From assembly GCA_030041195.1 (NCBI GenBank), contig JASHOI010000441.1, positions 1 to 41,438 on the forward strand: 41,438 bases of DNA, given 5' to 3'. The translations under genes and the position numbers were made by a program. The notes below the pieces were generated by a model, which saw only the letters and a list, made by a program, of their open reading frames with translations, searched no databases and was not told the origin of the DNA. Each line of letters begins with the position of its first letter. Positions within the stretch are counted from its first letter, which is position 1. This document shows, piece after piece, positions 36,773 through 41,438 of this stretch. The stretch comes from Streptosporangiaceae bacterium (lineage in GTDB: Bacteria > Actinomycetota > Actinomycetes > Streptosporangiales > Streptosporangiaceae).

Positions 36773-37027
36773 TCAGCCGAGCAGCTTGGCGACGGAGCCC
36801 GCGTACCGGACCGCGCCGACGGAGACTTCGTGGACGGTGGCGTCGGTTGTGGCCAGCGCCTCGGGCACGCCGTCGAGCTCACCGACCAGGGCGACGCCGC
36901 CGGACAGGATCGCGTCGGTGGCTCCCCGGATCCGCTCGAGTGCGGCGAGCACCCGGTTGAGCAGGAAGATGACCACGGGCACGATCACTACCAGCAGGAT
37001 GACGTTGCCGATCCACCACAAAACCAT
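36773..37027 (-). CDS. Small single-pass membrane protein (cox operon, first of five)
   Basis: The 84-aa product begins MVLWWIGNVILLVVIVPVVI with a clear transmembrane helix. FLLNRVLAALERIRGATDAI and LSGGVALVGELDGVPEALAT follow, then a helical tail (TDATVHEVSVGAVRYAGSVA). It shares RV-x(3)-L-x(2)-IR and GGV...VP-x(2)-L with the next gene. The ATG at 37027 has a strong AGGAGGAG upstream. It starts 22 bases after coxG, directly within the cox operon. A role beside CoxG at the membrane is plausible but unproven. Confidence 0.72.
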   Translation of the reverse strand: MVLWWIGNVILLVVIVPVVIFLLNRVLAALERIRGATDAILSGGVALVGELDGVPEALATTDATVHEVSVGAVRYAGSVAKLLG

Positions 37028-37049
37028 CGCTCGCTCTCCTCCTCTTGCG

Positions 37050-37637
37050 TCAGCTCGCGGGCTGGTACGGCATGAAGAACCTGCGGAATACCCGCTTCAG
37101 CGCCATCATCGCGGCGCGCAGCCCGAGGGTGAGGCCGCCGGCCGGCGTGACGCCGGCGGCGGCGATCTGCTCCGCCGACTCGCCCCGGTCCAGGCGCTCG
37201 ATCCGGTCTTGCATGTTCGCGGAGAAGTCCCGCATCAGCACGGCCGTGACGTCGGAGATCATGCCCCGGCCGTACTGGGCCGCGGCGCCGGAGAGCTGCA
37301 GGTCCTGCGCGACGCCGACCTTGGTGCCGCGCCCGGCCTGGGCCAGCGTCGCGGTGATCACCATGCTGGCCTGGCCGCGTCCCTTCTCCTCGGCGCCGGC
37401 GGCGTGCACGACCACGCGCTTGGCCGCCTCGTCGCGTTCGGTGATCTCGGCGGTGCCACCGAACTGCAGCCGGACCGGGCCCATCCGGACGGCCACCCGG
37501 CCCTTGTACTTGTCATCGCCAAGGTCCTCGGTCAGCTCCGCGCCCGGCAGGCAGGCCGCGACCTGGGGAATGTTGTCGAAGAAGTGCCAGACCTTGTCGA
37601 CCGGCTCGGCGACCTCGAACTCGTTCTTGATCAGCAT
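37050..37637 (-). CDS. coxG: CoxG, SRPBCC-fold CO dehydrogenase accessory protein
   Basis: CoxG proteins have a START/SRPBCC lipid-binding fold and link Mo-CO dehydrogenase to the membrane; recent work indicates they carry quinone to the enzyme. The 195-aa product begins MLIKNEFEVAEPVDKVWHFF and has NIPQVAACLPGAELTEDLGD, YKGRVAVRMGPVRLQFGGTA and GRGQASMVITATLAQAGRGT. The C-terminal portion (GGLTLGLRAAMMALKRVFRR) is a likely membrane-binding amphipathic helix. ATG 37637 overlaps the upstream XdhC-YHS gene by seven bases. The start is supported by homologous N-termini beginning with this segment. Confidence 0.92.
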   Translation of the reverse strand: MLIKNEFEVAEPVDKVWHFFDNIPQVAACLPGAELTEDLGDDKYKGRVAVRMGPVRLQFGGTAEITERDEAAKRVVVHAAGAEEKGRGQASMVITATLAQAGRGTKVGVAQDLQLSGAAAQYGRGMISDVTAVLMRDFSANMQDRIERLDRGESAEQIAAAGVTPAGGLTLGLRAAMMALKRVFRRFFMPYQPAS

Positions 37638-38563
37638 CGGGTCTCTCTCTTCACGTAGGCGGCGGGGTCCTTCCCGAACGCCCCGCGGCATCCGGCCGAG
37701 CAGAAGTAATAGGTGACGCCTTCGTGCTCCAGCGGCCGGCCGGACGCATCAGCCGTCACGGTCATCCCGCAGACCGGGTCGACGGCCTGTGCGGCGGGCT
37801 TGGCCGCCTGCCGCTGCCGCGGCAGCGCGCCGGACGCGCGGAGCTGGACCAGCTCGGCGAGGATCGCGACGGCGATCTCCTCGTGCGTGGTCCGGCCCAG
37901 GTCAAGGCCGGCCGGCACGCGGACCTTGTCCAGCCGGTCCTTCGGCACGCCGCGCTCGGCCAGGTAGCCGAGCAGCGCGGCTCCGCGGCGCTGCGAGCCC
38001 ACCAGGCCCAGGTAGGCGGGCCTGGCCGCGACCGCCTGCTCCACCGCCTCCTCGTCATAGTGGCCCTGGGTGGCCACCACGACCATCGAGCGCTCGTCGG
38101 CGTCGGCCGCGGTGAAGTCGGGGCCGTCGATGAGCGCGACGCGCCAGCCGAGGGCGCGGGCGAGGTCGGTGAGCGTGTGCGCCATCGGCGAGCGGCCCAC
38201 GACCACGAGGTGCGGCGCGGGCAGCACCGGCTCGATGTACACCTCGAGCGCGCCCTCGCTCTGGCAGGCGATCGGCACCACGGTCATGCCCTCCGGCACG
38301 GCCTCGCCGAACTGTTCCGGGGTGCCGAGCAGCAGCAGCCGGGCCTCGCCATCCGCGATCACGCGCTGCGCCTCGCGGATCACCACGGGCTCCGCGCAGG
38401 CTCCGCCGATCCATCCGTGCAGGTCGCCGGCCTCGGTGATGACCGCGCGCGAGCCCTGCTGGCCGGATGAGGGGCCCTGGCGCCAGACCACGGTCGCGAG
38501 CGCAAACGCCTCACCGCGCTTGCTCAGCTCCCCGGCCTGCGCCAGGACACCCCAACCTTCCAT
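37631..38563 (-). CDS. XdhC/CoxI-family maturation protein fused to a YHS domain
   Basis: XdhC/CoxI proteins help mature molybdenum hydroxylases by handling the cofactor. The 310-aa product begins MEGWGVLAQAGELSKRGEAF and has the XdhC N-terminal pattern RQGPSSGQQGSRAVITEAGD...GWIGGACAEPVVIREA. A Rossmann-like domain follows (PHLVVVGRSPMAHTLTDLAR...GWRVALIDG). At the C-terminus is a YHS domain (DPVCGMTVTADASGRPLEHE, GVTYYFCSAGCRGAFGKDPA) with three cysteines. YHS domains often bind metals, in some proteins copper or heavy metals. A role in copper or sulfur handling for the CuMo site is an inference. It starts 14 bases after coxL. Confidence 0.88.
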   Translation of the reverse strand: MEGWGVLAQAGELSKRGEAFALATVVWRQGPSSGQQGSRAVITEAGDLHGWIGGACAEPVVIREAQRVIADGEARLLLLGTPEQFGEAVPEGMTVVPIACQSEGALEVYIEPVLPAPHLVVVGRSPMAHTLTDLARALGWRVALIDGPDFTAADADERSMVVVATQGHYDEEAVEQAVAARPAYLGLVGSQRRGAALLGYLAERGVPKDRLDKVRVPAGLDLGRTTHEEIAVAILAELVQLRASGALPRQRQAAKPAAQAVDPVCGMTVTADASGRPLEHEGVTYYFCSAGCRGAFGKDPAAYVKRETRC

Positions 38564-38576
38564 CTGCCCCCCCGGG

Positions 38577-40967
38577 TCAGTCGTCGGACCGGACCGGCGG
38601 CGCGCCGGAGACGTCACGGCGGTACGTGATCGCCTCCCACACCCGGTCTGGTAGCAGCGGCATGTCGATGTTGCGGACCCCGGTGCCGGACAGCGCGTCG
38701 ATCACCGCGTTGACGAACGCCGCCGGGCCGCCGACCGCGGCGCACTCGCCGATGCCCTTCGCGCCGATCGGGTGGTGCGGGCACGGGGTGACCACCTCGC
38801 TGTGCAGCTCGAAGCCTGGCGTCTCCCAGGCGGTCGGCAGCAGGTAGTCCATGTAGTTCGAGCCGACGCAGTTGCCCTCGGCGTCGAAGGTGATGAACTG
38901 CATGTTCGCCATCGCGTACGCCTCGGTCAGCCCGCCCATGATCTGGCCTTCGACGATCATCGGGTTGATCCGTACCCCGCAGTCGTCGACCGCCACCGTG
39001 GTCAGCACGTCCCAGACGCCGGTCGCCGGGTCGACCTCGACCGTCACGATGTAGACGGCGAACGGCCAGGTCAGGTTCGGCGGGTCGTAGTAGGCGGTGT
39101 TCTCCAGGCCCGGTTCCATGCCGTCGGGCATGTTGCTGTACGCGGCCATCGCGCACTCCTGGATCGTCACCCCGCGGTCCGGCGCGCTGCGCACGTAGAA
39201 CCGGCCGAGCTCCCACTCGATGTCCTCCTCGGAGACCTCGAGAAGGTGCGCGGCCAGCTTGCGGGCCTTGGCGCGGATCTTGCGGGACACCATCGCGACC
39301 GCGGCTCCGGCCACCGGCGTGGACCGCGACGCGTAGGTGCCCATGCCGAACGGCGCGGTGTCGGTGTCGCCTTCCTCGACGACGATGTCCTCGGCCGGGA
39401 TGCCGAGCTCGTGGGCGACGATCTGCGCCCACGTGGTCTCGTGGCCCTGGCCCTGGGTCCGGGCGCCGGTTCGCACGATCGCCTTGCCGGTCATGTGCAC
39501 CTTGAGCTCGGCCGAGTCGAACATCTTGATGCCGAGGATGTCGTACTCGCGGCTGTTGCCCGCCCCCAGCGGCTCGGTCATCGTGGAGATGCCCAGGCCG
39601 AGCAGCCGGCCCTTCGCGCGCGCCTCCTCCTGCCGCTTGCGGAAATCCTCGTAGCCGACCGCCTTCAGCCCGACGTCGAGGCACTTCGCGTACTGGCCGG
39701 AGTCGGTGAGGAAGCCGAGAGGGGTGCGGTGCGGGAAGTCCTCGTCGGCGACGAAGTTCATCCGGCGGAACGCGGCCTGGTCCATGCCGAGGTCGTCGGC
39801 GGCGGCCTGGACCATCCGCTCCTGGAAGAACATGGCCTCGGTCACCCGGAACGAGCAGCGGTACGCGACCCCGCCCGGTGCCTTGTTGGTGTAGGTGCCG
39901 CGGGCCCGCAGGTGCGCGACCGGGATGTCGTAGGCGGCGAACGCCGAGTGCAGCAGCCCGATCTTGAACTTGCTCGGCTGGGCGTCGGAGAAGAACGCGC
40001 CGTGGTCGGCGTCGCAGCGCATCCGGACCCCGAGGATCTTGCCGTCGCTGCGCAGCGCCATCTCGCCGTCGAGGTAGATGTCGCGGGCGAACCCGGTGGA
40101 GATCAGGTTGCCGGTCTTGTCCTCGATCCACTTCACCGGGCGCTCGAGCAGGATCGACGCCAGGATCGAGCAGACGTACCCGGGGTAGACCGGCACCTTG
40201 TTGCCGAACCCGCCGCCGATGTCCGGCGAGATGATCCGGATCATGTGCTCGGGCAGCTCGGCAACGAGCGCGACCGCGGCGCGGATGATGTGCGGCGCCT
40301 GCGTGGTCATGTACACGGTGAGCTTCGACGTGGCGCGGTTGAAATCGGCGATCGACCCGCAGCACTCGATCGGGCTGGGGTGCGAACGCGGGTAGTGCAG
40401 CTGCAGCCGGGAGACGACGTCGGCTTGCTCGAACGCGCGGTCGGTGCCGGCGGCGTCGCCGACCTCCCAGGTGTAGATGACGTTGTCGGCCTGGTTCTCC
40501 TTGTCGTCGCGGATCACCGGCGCGCCGTCGGCGAGGGACTGCGTCGGGTTGACGATGACCGGCAGCGGCTCGTAGTCGACCTCGATGGCCTCGCAGGCGT
40601 CCTTGGCGATGTACGGGTCGTCGGCGATGACGCAGGCCACTTCCTGACCCTGGAAGCGCACCTTGTCGGTGGCCAGCACGGCCTGCGTGTCGTAGGACAG
40701 CGTCGGCATCCAGGCCAGGTTCCGGGTCGCCATCATCTCGCCGGTGAGCACCAGGTGCACGCCGGGGATGTCCCACGCCTTGCTGGCGTCGATCGACTTG
40801 ATCCGCGCGTGCGCGAGCGGGCTGCGCAGGATCTCCATGTGCAGCATGCCCGGCAGCGTGATGTCGTCGGTGTAGTTGCCCTTGCCGCGGATGAAGCGGT
40901 CGTCCTCGACCCGCTTCCTGCTGGCGCCCAGGCCGCCGATCTTGATTTCGTCCAGCGCTTGTGTCAC
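38577..40967 (-). CDS. coxL: Aerobic CO dehydrogenase large subunit, Form I
   Basis: CoxL holds the Mo-Cu active site that oxidises CO to CO2. The 796-aa product begins MTQALDEIKIGGLGASRKRV and has the molybdopterin-binding IRIISPDIGGGFGNKVPVYP. The diagnostic loop AYRCSFR has its cysteine at residue 371, the residue that binds Cu in Form I enzymes. The AYRGAGR of Form II is absent, so true CO oxidation is predicted. GQGHETTWAQIVAHELGIP and GAKGIGECAAVGG, with the active-site Glu, complete the site. GTG 40967 has GGGAG upstream. coxS lies 27 bases upstream. Confidence 0.96.
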   Translation of the reverse strand: MTQALDEIKIGGLGASRKRVEDDRFIRGKGNYTDDITLPGMLHMEILRSPLAHARIKSIDASKAWDIPGVHLVLTGEMMATRNLAWMPTLSYDTQAVLATDKVRFQGQEVACVIADDPYIAKDACEAIEVDYEPLPVIVNPTQSLADGAPVIRDDKENQADNVIYTWEVGDAAGTDRAFEQADVVSRLQLHYPRSHPSPIECCGSIADFNRATSKLTVYMTTQAPHIIRAAVALVAELPEHMIRIISPDIGGGFGNKVPVYPGYVCSILASILLERPVKWIEDKTGNLISTGFARDIYLDGEMALRSDGKILGVRMRCDADHGAFFSDAQPSKFKIGLLHSAFAAYDIPVAHLRARGTYTNKAPGGVAYRCSFRVTEAMFFQERMVQAAADDLGMDQAAFRRMNFVADEDFPHRTPLGFLTDSGQYAKCLDVGLKAVGYEDFRKRQEEARAKGRLLGLGISTMTEPLGAGNSREYDILGIKMFDSAELKVHMTGKAIVRTGARTQGQGHETTWAQIVAHELGIPAEDIVVEEGDTDTAPFGMGTYASRSTPVAGAAVAMVSRKIRAKARKLAAHLLEVSEEDIEWELGRFYVRSAPDRGVTIQECAMAAYSNMPDGMEPGLENTAYYDPPNLTWPFAVYIVTVEVDPATGVWDVLTTVAVDDCGVRINPMIVEGQIMGGLTEAYAMANMQFITFDAEGNCVGSNYMDYLLPTAWETPGFELHSEVVTPCPHHPIGAKGIGECAAVGGPAAFVNAVIDALSGTGVRNIDMPLLPDRVWEAITYRRDVSGAPPVRSDD

Positions 40968-40994
40968 TGCTGTCTCCCGTGTCGATCGGCCTGG

Positions 40995-41438
<444 letters not shown>

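Noticed and set aside
35636..37027. Phage holins or toxin-antitoxin genes
   Set aside because: No phage genes or antitoxins are nearby; spacing and strand place them inside the cox operon, and each has one helix plus a soluble helical part.

Overview
This window is an origin-of-replication segment from a high-GC actinobacterium. The evidence is the canonical order yidC-yidD-rnpA-rpmH (minus strand) then dnaA-oriC-dnaN-recF-dciA-gyrB-gyrA-DUF3566-tRNA-Ile (plus strand), frequent GTG starts, very GC-rich third positions and the Actinobacteria-typical DUF3566 protein. A genus cannot be named from sequence alone. The CBM2 protein and the Form I carbon monoxide dehydrogenase suggest a soil-type, perhaps filamentous, lineage (inference).

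Region 1 (1-12.9 kb) is the conserved core. Membrane insertion, RNase P protein and L34 genes lead leftward. Replication initiation, sliding clamp, RecF, DciA-like protein and DNA gyrase lead rightward. oriC lies in the 333-bp dnaA-dnaN gap, with one perfect DnaA box, a few near-consensus boxes and an AT-richer stretch beside dnaN.

Region 2 (12.9-28.6 kb) is a patchwork of short accessory units. It holds small membrane proteins, an MFS transporter fused to a universal-stress domain, a DUF899 protein, two aminoglycoside-phosphotransferase-fold kinases and a small P-loop kinase. It also holds a two-BON-domain protein followed by a 26-bp tandem repeat, two divergent VOC/glyoxalase proteins, an lspA gene broken by one extra base, a Cu(I) P1B-ATPase, a DinB-like protein and an FHA protein. 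Two adjacent membrane-anchored proteins, one with a CBM2 module, share a CGLVTCA motif.

Region 3 (28.8-35.6 kb, plus strand) starts with a tight operon: an 81-aa protein, a MoxR/CoxD AAA+ ATPase, a CoxE-type VWA protein, a 92-aa protein and a GIY-YIG-like protein. It is followed by an internally duplicated membrane protein and a translationally coupled trio of an ECF-like sigma factor, a 74-aa protein and an S9 peptidase.

Region 4 (35.6-41.4 kb, minus strand) is a Form I aerobic CO dehydrogenase operon: coxS (cut by the window edge), coxL with the diagnostic AYRCSFR loop, an XdhC/CoxI-YHS fusion, coxG, and then five tightly packed genes for small single-pass membrane proteins. coxM is probably just beyond the right edge. 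The MoxR/VWA pair of region 3 probably supplies the CoxD/CoxE maturation functions. The five small membrane proteins after coxG are the best candidate for an undescribed component: at least two are recognisable paralogues, and their position suggests a role in docking CO dehydrogenase or CoxG to the membrane (inference).
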